Source: Photobacterium sanguinicancri | GTDB taxonomy: Bacteria > Pseudomonadota > Gammaproteobacteria > Enterobacterales > Vibrionaceae | Direction of reading: 5' to 3' | Assembly (NCBI RefSeq): GCF_024346675.1 | Contig: NZ_AP024851.1 | Span: 248,001-312,000, forward strand | Length of the DNA: 64,000 bases | Shown here: positions 35,982-45,033 of the stretch, piece after piece | How positions within the stretch are numbered: position 1 is the first letter of the stretch | Layout: each line of letters begins with the position of its first letter | The notes under the pieces: generated by a model | Database searches by the model: none | Told to the model about the DNA's origin: nothing | What the model saw: the letters and a program-made list of their open reading frames with translations, nothing else | Position numbers and translations under genes: made by a program

Positions 35982-37271
35982 GTGAGAAATTTAGTGATAA
36001 CAACAACGCCTAAAGATGAAAAGTTCTTTATTGACTCTCATTATGGTGTCGTTGTACATCGTGATTTTAAGCCCCTTTACGCAGATGAGGCTTACGCTAA
36101 TTATTATGGTTATACATTAAGTGAAGAAGTACTCGCGTTACCTTCACTGCTTCAACTTATCTCTGAACCTGAGCACACTAAAGCGCTTGATACGTATAGC
36201 GGGGTTATGTCTGGTCGTTTGAAGCCCGGTGTGCGCTCTTATCTAAATATTGATAATGCTGGTAATGAATTAATCGTGCTGACTGTTGACCATGTGGTTG
36301 AATGGAAAGGCGAACCTGCAATGCAAATCACCATTATTGACCTAAGTTCCCAAATTGCCACGCAAAGGCAACTTCAAGCCAGTGAAGAACGGTATCGCGA
36401 ACTGATAGATGGCTCTATTCAAGGCATTATTGTGCACCGCGATCTTAGGCCGCTGTTTTGCAATAAAGCGTATGCACAAATGCATGGTTTTAAAAACGAG
36501 CAAGAACTGATTGCCAAAAACTCCATTCTTTCTTTGATCACCCAAGCATTTCACCAACAAGCTATCGATGAAAACGCCGCTTTAATGAATGGCGATGTTG
36601 AAACAATTAAAGCAGAAGTGAAAGGTTTTAGGGCTGATGGCTCCACTATTTGGTTAAGTTTGTTATCGCGCCTTGTCACTTGGAATGGTGAACTCGCGGT
36701 ACAAGTGACTGCGATGGATATTACAGAGCAACATATATTGCGTGAGAAACTTGAACATCAGGCTAACTATGATGGACTGACCAATTTGCTGAACCGCCGA
36801 GCAACTTCAGAGATTCTGGCTCAGCAGTTTGACGTCGCCAAAACGGAAAACCAGCCATTAAGTTGTGTGATGATCGATTTAGATAATTTTAAACAGATCA
36901 ACGATCAGTACGGGCATCAGGTGGGTGATGAAATTTTGTGTCTATTTGCAGCTGTCAGTCTTCAGAACTTAAGAAGTACCGATATTCTTGGGCGCTGGGG
37001 TGGCGAAGAGTTTATTTTGAGCTTACCTGGGCATAACCAATCGCAAGCTGCGGCAGTGGCAAATCGGTTGTGTGAGGCGTTATCACAAGTGGCTGTAGAG
37101 ACAGATCTTGGACCATTGTTTTTTTCTGCAAGTATGGGCGTGGCAACGATTTGTCCTGAAATTACCACATATGATCAACTGGTATCTAAAGCCGATCGTG
37201 CATTATACAAAGCGAAACGTAAGGGTAAGAATTGCGTGGCTTTGTTCAATGATATTGAGAGTGAGTCGTAA
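35982..37271 (+). CDS. PAS-PAS-GGDEF diguanylate cyclase
   Basis: Cytoplasmic protein of 429 residues with two PAS domains and a GGDEF domain. The PAS domains are at about 12-125 and 137-255; each starts with GVVVHRDFKPLYADEAYA or GIIVHRDLRPLFCNKAYA, so they look duplicated. The active-site motif GGEEF is at 340-344 and the I-site RSTD five residues before it, so the enzyme is probably active and feedback-inhibited. No membrane segment. The duplicated PAS pair probably senses a small ligand or redox state. The GTG start at 35982 is uncertain. Confidence 0.92.
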   Translation: MRNLVITTTPKDEKFFIDSHYGVVVHRDFKPLYADEAYANYYGYTLSEEVLALPSLLQLISEPEHTKALDTYSGVMSGRLKPGVRSYLNIDNAGNELIVLTVDHVVEWKGEPAMQITIIDLSSQIATQRQLQASEERYRELIDGSIQGIIVHRDLRPLFCNKAYAQMHGFKNEQELIAKNSILSLITQAFHQQAIDENAALMNGDVETIKAEVKGFRADGSTIWLSLLSRLVTWNGELAVQVTAMDITEQHILREKLEHQANYDGLTNLLNRRATSEILAQQFDVAKTENQPLSCVMIDLDNFKQINDQYGHQVGDEILCLFAAVSLQNLRSTDILGRWGGEEFILSLPGHNQSQAAAVANRLCEALSQVAVETDLGPLFFSASMGVATICPEITTYDQLVSKADRALYKAKRKGKNCVALFNDIESES

Positions 37272-37545
37272 ACCAGATCTACTGTTATCACCTTAGCCGC
37301 ATAGTGTTTTTCCCTCCTTTATCCATCGATTCACAGTACTGAATATTGTTGCAAAATAGTACTTCTTGCCATCACTCTAGCGCACACTTAAGAAACATCT
37401 CCTATTCACTCCTCGATATAGATAAATGTGCTTTAAATCACACCAAAACCACCCTTGAAATATAACCCTTAACATCTTAGTTACATTGTGTTTATTATGC
37501 CGTATACAAATCAATCAAAAAGCAATGTAAAACAGGGAGTGTTTC

Positions 37546-39087
37546 ATGCAATCAGTAGTCGATTTTCTGAATGGAATCATTTGGAGCCCAGTACTTATTT
37601 ACTTGTGTTTGGGGGCGGGGTTATTTTATTCCGTTACTACGCGCTTTGTACAATTACGTCATTTTCGTGAAATGTGGCGTCTTTTGTTATCGGGGAAAAG
37701 TTCAGATAAAGGGATCTCATCTTTCCAGGCGCTAGCTGTTTCATTATCAGGCCGAGTTGGTACGGGTAACATTGCAGGTGTTGCTGCTGCCATTGGTTTT
37801 GGTGGCCCCGGTGCCGTCTTTTGGATGTGGGTTGTTGCATTTTTAGGTGCTGCGACCGCGTACGCTGAATCGACGCTGGCACAGATTTACAAAGAAGAGG
37901 ACGAAGGTCAGTTCCGTGGTGGCCCTGCCTATTACATTGAAAAGTGTATGGGACAAAGTTGGTATGCTTGGATCTTTGCGATCGCAACGATCTTTGCGTG
38001 TGGCGTATTACTACCCGGCGTGCAATCAAATAGTATCGGTAACGCTGTTGAAGCTGCATTTGGTTCAGGAGCGATGATCGAAACTGCGATTGGCACCTTT
38101 AGCTTCGCAAAAATTGCGACTGGCACCATAATTTCAATCATTCTTGGTTTTATCATTTTTGGTGGTGTTAAGCGTATTGCGCACTTTACGCAAATTGTTG
38201 TGCCATTTATGGCATTGGCGTACATCATTATCGCGTTTGTTATCATTCTACTAAACATCAGCCAAGTACCTGGTATTGTCATGATGATTTTAGGTGATGC
38301 ATTTACACCAATGGCGGGCTTTGGTGCTGCAATTGGTTGGGGTGTTAAGCGTGGTGTTTACTCTAATGAAGCAGGCCAGGGTACAGGCCCTCATGCTGCC
38401 GCGGCTGCGCATGTTCAGCACCCAGCACAGCAAGGTTTAGTTCAGTCATTCTCTATTTACATCGATACACTGCTAGTGTGTTCTGCTACTGCATTTATGA
38501 TTCTTCTTACTGGAGCTTACAATGTACATGGTGGTGGAGAAGGGGCATTTTTAGTTCAGAACCTATCGGCAGAAATTGGCGCAAATGGTCCTGTCTTTAC
38601 GCAAATGGCGATTGAAAGTGCGCTACCAGGGTTAGGAAAACCATTTATTGCTTTTGCACTGTTCTTCTTCGCCTTTACTACGATATTGGCTTACTACTAC
38701 ATTGCAGAAACGAACATTGCGTTCATTCGTCGTAAGTTCAAAGTGTCGGGCATGATGTTTGTGTTGAAGATTGTCCTGATGGTGTCGGTGTTCTACGGTA
38801 CGGTAAAAGCCGCAGATCTGGCGTGGGCTATGGGTGATGTTGGTGTTGGCGTTATGGCGTGGCTGAATATTGTGGGTATTTTAATTATCTTCTTTATGTC
38901 AAAACCCGCACTTAAAGCGCTGGAAGATTATGAAGCACAGCAAAAAGCAGGCGTGACAGAATTTACGTTTGACCCTGTAAAACTTGGCATTAAAGGCGCG
39001 GATTACTGGGAGAAAAAATTCCATGGTAAAACAGCGGTTAAACCAGAAGATGCAGATGGCAGTGCTCCCGCTAAATCAACGGTGTAG
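37546..39087 (+). CDS. Alanine/glycine:cation symporter (AGCS family)
   Basis: Sodium-coupled amino-acid importer of 513 residues with about 11 helices. The family signature GRVGTGNIAGVAAAIGFGGPGAVFWMW lies near 65-91, and NEAGQGTGPHAAAAAHV near 272-288. The family carries alanine, glycine or D-alanine; the exact substrate is not visible. ATG 37546 has GGGAG 6 nt upstream. I looked in the 274-bp leader for a glycine riboswitch, which often precedes such genes, and did not find one. A terminator follows. Confidence 0.95.
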   Translation: MQSVVDFLNGIIWSPVLIYLCLGAGLFYSVTTRFVQLRHFREMWRLLLSGKSSDKGISSFQALAVSLSGRVGTGNIAGVAAAIGFGGPGAVFWMWVVAFLGAATAYAESTLAQIYKEEDEGQFRGGPAYYIEKCMGQSWYAWIFAIATIFACGVLLPGVQSNSIGNAVEAAFGSGAMIETAIGTFSFAKIATGTIISIILGFIIFGGVKRIAHFTQIVVPFMALAYIIIAFVIILLNISQVPGIVMMILGDAFTPMAGFGAAIGWGVKRGVYSNEAGQGTGPHAAAAAHVQHPAQQGLVQSFSIYIDTLLVCSATAFMILLTGAYNVHGGGEGAFLVQNLSAEIGANGPVFTQMAIESALPGLGKPFIAFALFFFAFTTILAYYYIAETNIAFIRRKFKVSGMMFVLKIVLMVSVFYGTVKAADLAWAMGDVGVGVMAWLNIVGILIIFFMSKPALKALEDYEAQQKAGVTEFTFDPVKLGIKGADYWEKKFHGKTAVKPEDADGSAPAKSTV

Positions 39088-39128
39088 TCATCCAGATGAG
39101 ATATAAGGCTCTGAAGGATTAAAATGCG

Positions 39129-39159
39129 AGAGGTTACCCCATGGGTAGCCTCTTTTTTG
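39129..39159 (+). terminator. Rho-independent terminator
   Basis: 11-bp stem AGAGGTTACCC/GGGTAGCCTCT (one G-T pair), 3-nt loop and six T's, 40 bp after the AGCS gene and facing the convergent lipoprotein gene. Confidence 0.88.
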
Positions 39160-39190
39160 TTTCGTTTATATTAACCGCCAGTAGTCAGTA

Positions 39191-40042
39191 TTAACCACAA
39201 ACAAACCATGAGTGGGCTGGTGCCGTGATATAAGCTCGGTCGTGCCATTCTAGTTTTTCCATAATGGGGGCGGTACGAATATCACCTTTCATTTTTGCTG
39301 TTACTAAGACCCGAACTTTCCCTACATCGACACTTTCGACTGTACCTAAAAAGGTATGGCCAAGAGGGCTATTGTTTGCTTGATCATATAAACAGACGGT
39401 TTGCCCTGTGGAATTGTAGATATATAAGCTTTCCTGATCCCATGTCTGATCGTCGAGTGGGGCAACTGGCGTTTGATATAGCTGACCGTAGCTGTCGTTT
39501 TTAGACATTAACTGCCTAGTTGAAGAGTAAGGCTGGTAACCTAATATTTTGGCCGATGCTCGCCATTCATCCTCGGCGGCATCCGTATTTTCTATTACAC
39601 GCATTGTAACAAATGGGCCATCAAGGCAGAGATCAGCCCAAAGTTCTGTGCTTGAAATTCGGGCATAAAAAATAGGCGCTTCTTCAATAGTGTTGGCATT
39701 ACTTACACACCAAGTCCCTGTGGACTGATGAACTAACTTCCCTTGATTTGCATCACAGGTACGCTTTGCGAGTTGTTGGTACTCGGCTATATCAGTGGTG
39801 GCACTTTCTGGGCTGGTGGCGCAATAACGATATGCAAAAGAATAGGTATCTTTAGGATAAAACAGACCTTTATCAACTACCGAACCATTTCGACGAGCAT
39901 CGGTCATGTCAATGTAGACTTGGGTGGAATGTAAAAAAAGCAGATCGGATGATTTAGTGAGTAAGGGGGTAGAGCTACAGGCTGTTAGTGTTAGCAGTAG
40001 AGTCGTTAACAACCATTGTTGTGATTTTTGAAATATAGCCAT
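39191..40042 (-). CDS. Predicted lipoprotein, hypothetical
   Basis: Protein of 283 residues with lipobox LTAC (lipidated Cys near 22) followed by SSTP. The mature domain contains seven or more cysteines (RYCATS, RTCDAN, GTWCVSN, LCLDG, QTVCLYD and the C-terminal FVCG), so it is probably disulfide-bonded in the periplasm. No family recognised. Stands alone between two terminator-like regions. Confidence 0.78.
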   Translation of the reverse strand: MAIFQKSQQWLLTTLLLTLTACSSTPLLTKSSDLLFLHSTQVYIDMTDARRNGSVVDKGLFYPKDTYSFAYRYCATSPESATTDIAEYQQLAKRTCDANQGKLVHQSTGTWCVSNANTIEEAPIFYARISSTELWADLCLDGPFVTMRVIENTDAAEDEWRASAKILGYQPYSSTRQLMSKNDSYGQLYQTPVAPLDDQTWDQESLYIYNSTGQTVCLYDQANNSPLGHTFLGTVESVDVGKVRVLVTAKMKGDIRTAPIMEKLEWHDRAYITAPAHSWFVCG

Positions 40043-40223
40043 ACACGCCTCTTTTACAGACAGGGGTTAAACAAGTGTAAAAGAGTCACGCTGAAGCTGG
40101 ATGTCTTAGAAATGAAACGAAGTGATTTCTATTGATGGGAAGCAAATAGGAATGCGGTAAAAAGTAAGCCACAGAGCGGTGGCTTACTTTTAACGATCAT
40201 TGGCAAATAACTGTTACAAATAG

Positions 40224-40661
40224 CTACTTACTCAGCGTTTCATCTAACCACTGGTTAAATTGCCCTTTTGGCAGCGCGCCATTTAATTGATCAATCATCT
40301 GACCATTTTTGAAGACCATAATCGTTGGAATGCTACGAATACGGTATTGTCCTGCTAGCGCTTGTTGCGCTTCGGTATCTATTTTAACAAAGCGTGCAGC
40401 CCCTGATTTTTCAGCAGCCACATCTTCAAAAATGGGAGCAAAGCCAACACATGGGTTACACCACGGAGCCCAGAAATCGACAACAACAGGTGTGTCGCTT
40501 TGAATTAGCGAAAGAAAGTTATCGCTTGTTCCTTCAACGGGTTTGCCGTCAATCAAGTTTTCTTTACAAGCGCCACAAGTTGCAGTCTCTTCAAGACGTT
40601 CAATAGGTAAACGGTTCATTGCTTTACAGTGTGGGCAGCGTGTGGTCATTGTTGTCATCAT
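40224..40661 (-). CDS. trxC: Thioredoxin 2 (TrxC) with CNPC active site
   Basis: Cytosolic zinc-bound thioredoxin of 145 residues. The N-terminal zinc ribbon has CPHC (9-12) and CGAC (29-32). The thioredoxin domain carries FWAPWCNPCVGFAPIFEDVA, followed by RSIPTIMVFKNGQ with the cis-proline. The active site is Cys68-Asn-Pro-Cys71 instead of the usual CGPC; E. coli TrxC has WCGPC. The exchange may shift redox potential. ATG 40661 has AGGA 6 nt upstream; three close ATG codons make the exact start slightly uncertain. Confidence 0.93.
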   Translation of the reverse strand: MMTTMTTRCPHCKAMNRLPIERLEETATCGACKENLIDGKPVEGTSDNFLSLIQSDTPVVVDFWAPWCNPCVGFAPIFEDVAAEKSGAARFVKIDTEAQQALAGQYRIRSIPTIMVFKNGQMIDQLNGALPKGQFNQWLDETLSK

Positions 40662-40829
40662 TATTCTTCCTGTACTGACTATGAAAACAATGTAACTGTT
40701 CATTAGTTAAAGCTAAAGCGGATTATTTGAATGGCTGTAATAGATAGAATCGATGAAGGCTTGCTTTATCACTCTAAGCTCGGTGGGCGTAGCCTTGCTG
40801 TCTCCGCTGCCGAGCATCTGGTTATTCTA

Positions 40830-41756
40830 TTATTTGATCGTTTTCTTACGCCAAGATTGCGATAACGCTAATGCTAATGGAGTTTGCTCTGATGATTGGC
40901 TTAATGAGTGCGAGCGGGGTGTCACAATTCCTTGCTGCCACAACGTACGTAAATGCATAAAGCGCCTGAAAAGAGGTGAAAATAAGCTAATAACATCCAT
41001 GGCTAACCAAGGCAGTGGCGTAATAAATACTGGCTTACCCGAGCTTAGAGTCAGACAACGCGCGATATCAGCAATACTGGCTTCATGGCCAGCGTAATAA
41101 CTGATGTGGAGTGATCCTTTATTGGCTTGGCTAGGGCAATCTGTAAGATGTGTAGCAATCGAGCTTGCAAGATCAGGCAAATAGGTCCAATGGTGTTGTA
41201 AATTGGCAGCGCTTGGTGATTGGATATACAGGCGATCGTCAGTCTCTTTGATCAATAACCCGAGATAGCCTTCATTATTGCGGCAATCTAATGTATGCCC
41301 TAAGCAGACAACATGTATCTGTTCACAATGTGAACTTGCGGCTTCTAACCGCTGAAGGAGAGCGCTTGGAACAGAGACTGGAATGGGGTTCTTTTTACGC
41401 CAGAAAGCTAAAGACGGTAGCCAGTTTGTGCTGAAGTCGTATTGATTGGTTGTGATAACCAATTGAAGCTTCAGATTTTCACATAACGTAATGATGGTTT
41501 CTAATGAAAAAGGGGCGTTGGTTTCGTCACTTTCATAAGGCTGATGAAAAAAGACGGTGTCGACTTCTTCAGCGAGTTGATATAGAAAATCAAGGTCTTC
41601 AGGTAGTAGCTCTGCTAATGTTAAATTTCCCAGTATTGGTGCAGTAGTTTCAGTATCACTAACAACGCCAAGCACATCCCATTCATGCTGAGTCAAAGAT
41701 TCGCATAAGCATGATCCCATCACATGCTCTACGCCTAACACTAAGGCTCTTTTCAT
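40830..41756 (-). CDS. NAD(P)-binding Rossmann-fold protein (SDR/epimerase-like)
   Basis: Protein of 308 residues that starts with a beta-alpha-beta Rossmann pattern, MKRALVLGVEHVMGSCLCE. The glycine motif is degenerate (GxxxxxG instead of GxxGxxG). The plan is that of atypical extended SDRs: a strand and VFFHQPYES segment near 65-80, LVITTNQYDF near 98-108 in the active-site strand region, and a substrate part after 160. No clear catalytic YxxxK is visible, so it may be non-enzymatic or use other residues. Function unknown. Confidence 0.65.
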   Translation of the reverse strand: MKRALVLGVEHVMGSCLCESLTQHEWDVLGVVSDTETTAPILGNLTLAELLPEDLDFLYQLAEEVDTVFFHQPYESDETNAPFSLETIITLCENLKLQLVITTNQYDFSTNWLPSLAFWRKKNPIPVSVPSALLQRLEAASSHCEQIHVVCLGHTLDCRNNEGYLGLLIKETDDRLYIQSPSAANLQHHWTYLPDLASSIATHLTDCPSQANKGSLHISYYAGHEASIADIARCLTLSSGKPVFITPLPWLAMDVISLFSPLFRRFMHLRTLWQQGIVTPRSHSLSQSSEQTPLALALSQSWRKKTIK

Positions 41757-41983
41757 CTTTACCTCTCGCTACAATGATTATTTATATTTCTTTGTGTGTA
41801 TTGTCTGCTCTATCTTTTATAGCGAATCAAACCAGAGGCTGACTATTGTTTTATATAGAATAAAAAGGGATTGCGATGCTAATCGCATAACACATGAAGT
41901 TTAGGTGTAAGAGGGTGTTTCAAATGCGGTATATGTTGTGCATGTTTAACCTAATTTCATGCAACTCAAGGAGGGGAATACCG

Positions 41984-42028
41984 ATGCTGGCTTACGGCTC
42001 ATGTCTAAACTGCAAAAAAATCGCATAA
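41984..42028 (+). CDS. Possible 14-residue leader peptide
   Basis: ATG is preceded by AAGGAGGGG (41968-41976) with 9 nt from GGAGG, one of the strongest ribosome sites in the window. The peptide contains a CxxC (SCLNCKK) and stops at 42028. A second overlapping frame at 42001 encodes a basic then hydrophobic 26-residue peptide but is too far from the ribosome site. Either could be a regulatory leader of ackA; expression is unproven. Confidence 0.3.
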   Translation: MLAYGSCLNCKKIA

Positions 42029-42234
42029 ATACAGTTGGTTTATTCAGCATGATTGATTTATTTAGGGTGTTTATAGTTTAAAAATTAGTTTAGATACCGA
42101 TGTGTGTCTCACTTTTTTGCTAAACAAAAGTTTAAAATACGATGTAAATTTAAACAAAAGCAAACGATACCCACAGTTTTTTTTGATCTTAACCCGTGAT
42201 TTTTAAAATTTTCACCAATATCTGAAAACAAAAG

Positions 42235-42264
42235 TTGAGTTTTTCAAAAAAAATTGAATAATAC
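42235..42264 (+). promoter_or_regulatory. Possible ackA promoter
   Basis: TTGAGT, 18-bp spacer, TAATAC, 118 bp before the ackA ATG. It would give a leader of about 110 nt including the hairpin at 42314-42350. Confidence 0.4.
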
Positions 42265-42381
42265 CAACATAACATAACATAAAGTACTGAGAAGATGCTG
42301 CTCCACACATTTTCATCAGTGATAGTTAATGACGTGTACGGACACTGATGTCCTTTCTGCCCTAGATATGATGAGATAACC

Positions 42382-43572
42382 ATGAGCAATTCACTAGTTC
42401 TTGTAATTAATTCTGGTAGTTCTTCCCTTAAATTCGCTTTGATCGATACTGTTGTCGGCGACGCAGTACTGAGCGGTATTGGTGAGTGTTTTGGCCTTCC
42501 AGAAGCTAACGTTAGCTGGAAATACAACGGTGAGAAAAGTGAATACGCGCTAAGCGAAGGTAATCACCACCAACTTGCTGTTGACCGCATCGTTGCACTA
42601 GTTGAAGAGCTTGGTCTGAAAGACGACATTATTGCAGTGGGCCACCGTGTTGTTCACGGCGGTGAGAAGTTCACTAGCACTGTTAAACTTGATGAAGCGG
42701 TTCTAACTGAAATCGACAACCTTAGCGATCTAGCGCCACTTCATAACCCCGCTCACGTTATTGGTATGCGCGCTTCTATGGCTGCATTCCCAACGTTATC
42801 TCAATACGCTGTATTTGATACTGCGTTCCACCAAACGATGCCAGCGAAGGCATACACTGGTGCTATCTCACGTAAGCTTTACAACGACTACGGCATTCGT
42901 CGTTACGGCTTCCACGGCACAAGCCACTACTTCGTTAGCCGTGAAGCAGCAAAAATGATTAACAAGCCAATCGAAGAGAGCAGCTTTATCTCTGTTCACT
43001 TGGGTAACGGTGCTTCTGTTTGTGCTATCAAAGACGGCATGAGCGTTGATACAAGCATGGGCTTTACTCCGCTTGCGGGTCTTATGATGGGTACACGTTG
43101 TGGTGACCTTGACCCAAGCATCATCGAATTCCTTCTGAAGAAAGGCTGGACGCAAGAAGAAGTATTCGACGAACTAAACAAGAAATCTGGCCTGTTAGGT
43201 GTTTCTGGCCTAACAAGCGATTGTCGCGGTGTTATCGAAGCGATGGAAAATGGCCACGAAGGCGCAACGCTAGCATTTGAACTATTCTGCTACCGTGTTG
43301 CTAAATACGTTGGTTCATACATGGTTGCGTTAGATGAACTAGACGGCATCATCTTCACTGCTGGTATTGGTGAGAACTCTCAACCTATCCGTAGCAAGAT
43401 TTTAGAAAACCTAAAAATCTTTGGTTACCGTGAAGATGAAGAAGCAAATGCAGCAGCACGTTTTGGTAATAAAGGTGTTATCACCAAGCCAAATACACCG
43501 CTTGCTATGGTTATCCCAACAAATGAAGAGTGGGTAATCGCAAACGAATCTATGGCGCTACTACACGCTTAA
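42382..43572 (+). CDS. ackA: Acetate kinase
   Basis: Interconverts acetyl phosphate and ADP with acetate and ATP. Protein of 396 residues with both family signatures: VLVINSGSSSLKFAL (N-terminus) and MGFTPLAGLMMGTRCGDLDPS near 220-240. GHRVVHGGEKF holds the catalytic Arg, and FTAGIGENSQPIR is at the C-terminus. Codon use is strongly biased (GGT, CGT, AAC, TTC), as in highly expressed genes. There is no pta beside it, unlike the common ackA-pta operon, so this may be a second, solitary copy. Confidence 0.97.
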   Translation: MSNSLVLVINSGSSSLKFALIDTVVGDAVLSGIGECFGLPEANVSWKYNGEKSEYALSEGNHHQLAVDRIVALVEELGLKDDIIAVGHRVVHGGEKFTSTVKLDEAVLTEIDNLSDLAPLHNPAHVIGMRASMAAFPTLSQYAVFDTAFHQTMPAKAYTGAISRKLYNDYGIRRYGFHGTSHYFVSREAAKMINKPIEESSFISVHLGNGASVCAIKDGMSVDTSMGFTPLAGLMMGTRCGDLDPSIIEFLLKKGWTQEEVFDELNKKSGLLGVSGLTSDCRGVIEAMENGHEGATLAFELFCYRVAKYVGSYMVALDELDGIIFTAGIGENSQPIRSKILENLKIFGYREDEEANAAARFGNKGVITKPNTPLAMVIPTNEEWVIANESMALLHA

Positions 43573-43614
43573 TAGATTGACCCTGCGGGAACGGGGTTAT
43601 TAGGAACGGGGAAG

Positions 43615-43646
43615 CGGCTCTGAGTATAAACTCAGGGCCGTTTTTT
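43615..43646 (+). terminator. Rho-independent terminator of ackA
   Basis: 10-bp stem CGGCTCTGAG/CTCAGGGCCG (one G-T pair), TATAAA loop and six T's, 42 bp after ackA. The rest of the gap to 43911 carries the efflux operon promoter region but no gene. Confidence 0.88.
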
Positions 43647-43911
43647 CATGCGCAGAAGGAATGATTCATTCATTATTAACAATTATATTATTTACAAAAC
43701 ATGCGAGTCAGTATGGATGAAAATACTATAAGATAGCTCGCTGAAATATCTTGAAACAATTGAAATAACAGGTTTTACGATAGCTGATAGTTATTCAGGT
43801 CTCATTAATCACTGCTTGTTACTTTAAGCACTTACTAAAAATATAAATGCAACATTTTGCGAAATTTGTATTTCGTTCCTTATTGTTTGTTTTTTTAAGT
43901 GGTTTCTCTTA

Positions 43912-45024
43912 ATGAAAAGAAAATTTATAGCGGTTGCTATCTGTGCAGGTTTATTAGTAGGTTGTGGCGAGCAAGCTAATAATCGCCAAGCCCCTCCTGC
44001 ACCACTTGTCGTAACCCAGCCTGTCACTGTGATTGATTACCAACAGGGTAAGCAATATGTTGGACGTACTGAAGCTCAGGAAGATGCAGCCATCGTGGCG
44101 CAAGTGTCTGGTTATCTTAAAGAGCGTTTCTTTACTGAAGGGCAAACAGTCGAAAAAGGCCAACTTTTATACCACATTGACCCAGCGGCTTACGAAGCGA
44201 AAGTGGCGAGTGCTAATGCTGCTATTGCTCAAGCGGAAGCTGAGTTGAGTAATGCAGAGCTTAACTGGCAGCGTAATAAGAACCTCTTGCCAAAAGGCAG
44301 TATTAGCCAATCAGATTACGATCGCTCAACGGCGACTAAATTATCAGCAGAAGCTCAATTAAAAGCAGCGAAAGCACAATTGCATTTAGCTGAAGTTGAT
44401 TTATCTCATACTAAAATTGTTGCACCATTCACTGGCCGTATTAGCGACAGTAAAGCAAGCCTTGGTGACTTAGTATCACCTTCTACTGGCGTATTAACCA
44501 CACTTGTTAGCTTAGATCCTATCCAAACTTCTTTTAAAGTGAGCGAGCGTGAACGCCTGAATTTAGGCATAGACACGTTAGATGGCGCTGGCAGTGGTAG
44601 TGACGGAATTGAAGTTGTTATGTCATTGGGCGGTGGGCGTAATCACAGCCATGTTGGTGAAGTTGATTTTATTGGCAACCGTATCGATTTAAACACGGGC
44701 ACTATATCCTTACGTGCAAGTTTCCCCAACCCTGAGCACACATTGCTACCTGGCCAGCATGTTCAAGTATTTTTACGTGAAAAGACACCCGTTAAAGCCA
44801 ATGTGATCCCTCGTCGTGCGGTTCAAAGTGACCTCGAAGGTGATTTTGTCATGGTATTGCAGGACGACAATGTAGCGGAACGTCGTAATGTTGAGCTTGG
44901 TCCACAAACGGAACAAGGCGTCATTATTCATAGTGGTATTAATGCTGATGATGTGGTGTTAACTAAAGGCCTACAACGCGTACGAAATGGGATGACTGTT
45001 CGTATTGAAGAGCCAAAGGCGTAA
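43912..45024 (+). CDS. RND efflux periplasmic adaptor (AcrA/MexE-type) lipoprotein
   Basis: Membrane-fusion protein of 370 residues. Lipobox LLVGC puts the lipidated Cys at 18. The typical order follows: an N-terminal beta strand and lipoyl half (AIVAQVSGYLKERFFTEGQTVEKGQLLYHID), a coiled-coil hairpin (about 95-165, many Ala/Gln), the second lipoyl half (LSHTKIVAPFTGRISD) and a barrel domain with RRAVQSDLEGDFVMVLQDD. It bridges the inner-membrane pump and an outer-membrane channel. The RND gene follows by 9 bp; no TolC-type gene is present here. Confidence 0.94.
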   Translation: MKRKFIAVAICAGLLVGCGEQANNRQAPPAPLVVTQPVTVIDYQQGKQYVGRTEAQEDAAIVAQVSGYLKERFFTEGQTVEKGQLLYHIDPAAYEAKVASANAAIAQAEAELSNAELNWQRNKNLLPKGSISQSDYDRSTATKLSAEAQLKAAKAQLHLAEVDLSHTKIVAPFTGRISDSKASLGDLVSPSTGVLTTLVSLDPIQTSFKVSERERLNLGIDTLDGAGSGSDGIEVVMSLGGGRNHSHVGEVDFIGNRIDLNTGTISLRASFPNPEHTLLPGQHVQVFLREKTPVKANVIPRRAVQSDLEGDFVMVLQDDNVAERRNVELGPQTEQGVIIHSGINADDVVLTKGLQRVRNGMTVRIEEPKA

Positions 45025-45033
45025 GGAATTATT

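Larger units (their letters stand above)
41757..42381. other. Long leader region upstream of ackA, 625 bp
   Basis: Contains a small open frame with a strong ribosome site (41984-42028), a possible promoter TTGAGT-18 bp-TAATAC at 42235-42264, and a leader hairpin at 42314-42350 with 8-bp arms CATCAGTG/CACTGATG. Two TAAACAAAAG direct repeats near 42121-42160 and an ATAAC triplet repeat near 42265-42280 are present. No larger coding frame seen. Confidence 0.5.

Noticed and set aside
37272..37545. Possible glycine riboswitch before the AGCS symporter
   Set aside because: The conserved glycine-aptamer sequence blocks are absent.
40753..41097. Plus-strand open frame overlapping the Rossmann-fold gene
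   Set aside because: It lies mostly opposite a longer, better-supported minus-strand gene and has no ribosome site or family likeness.
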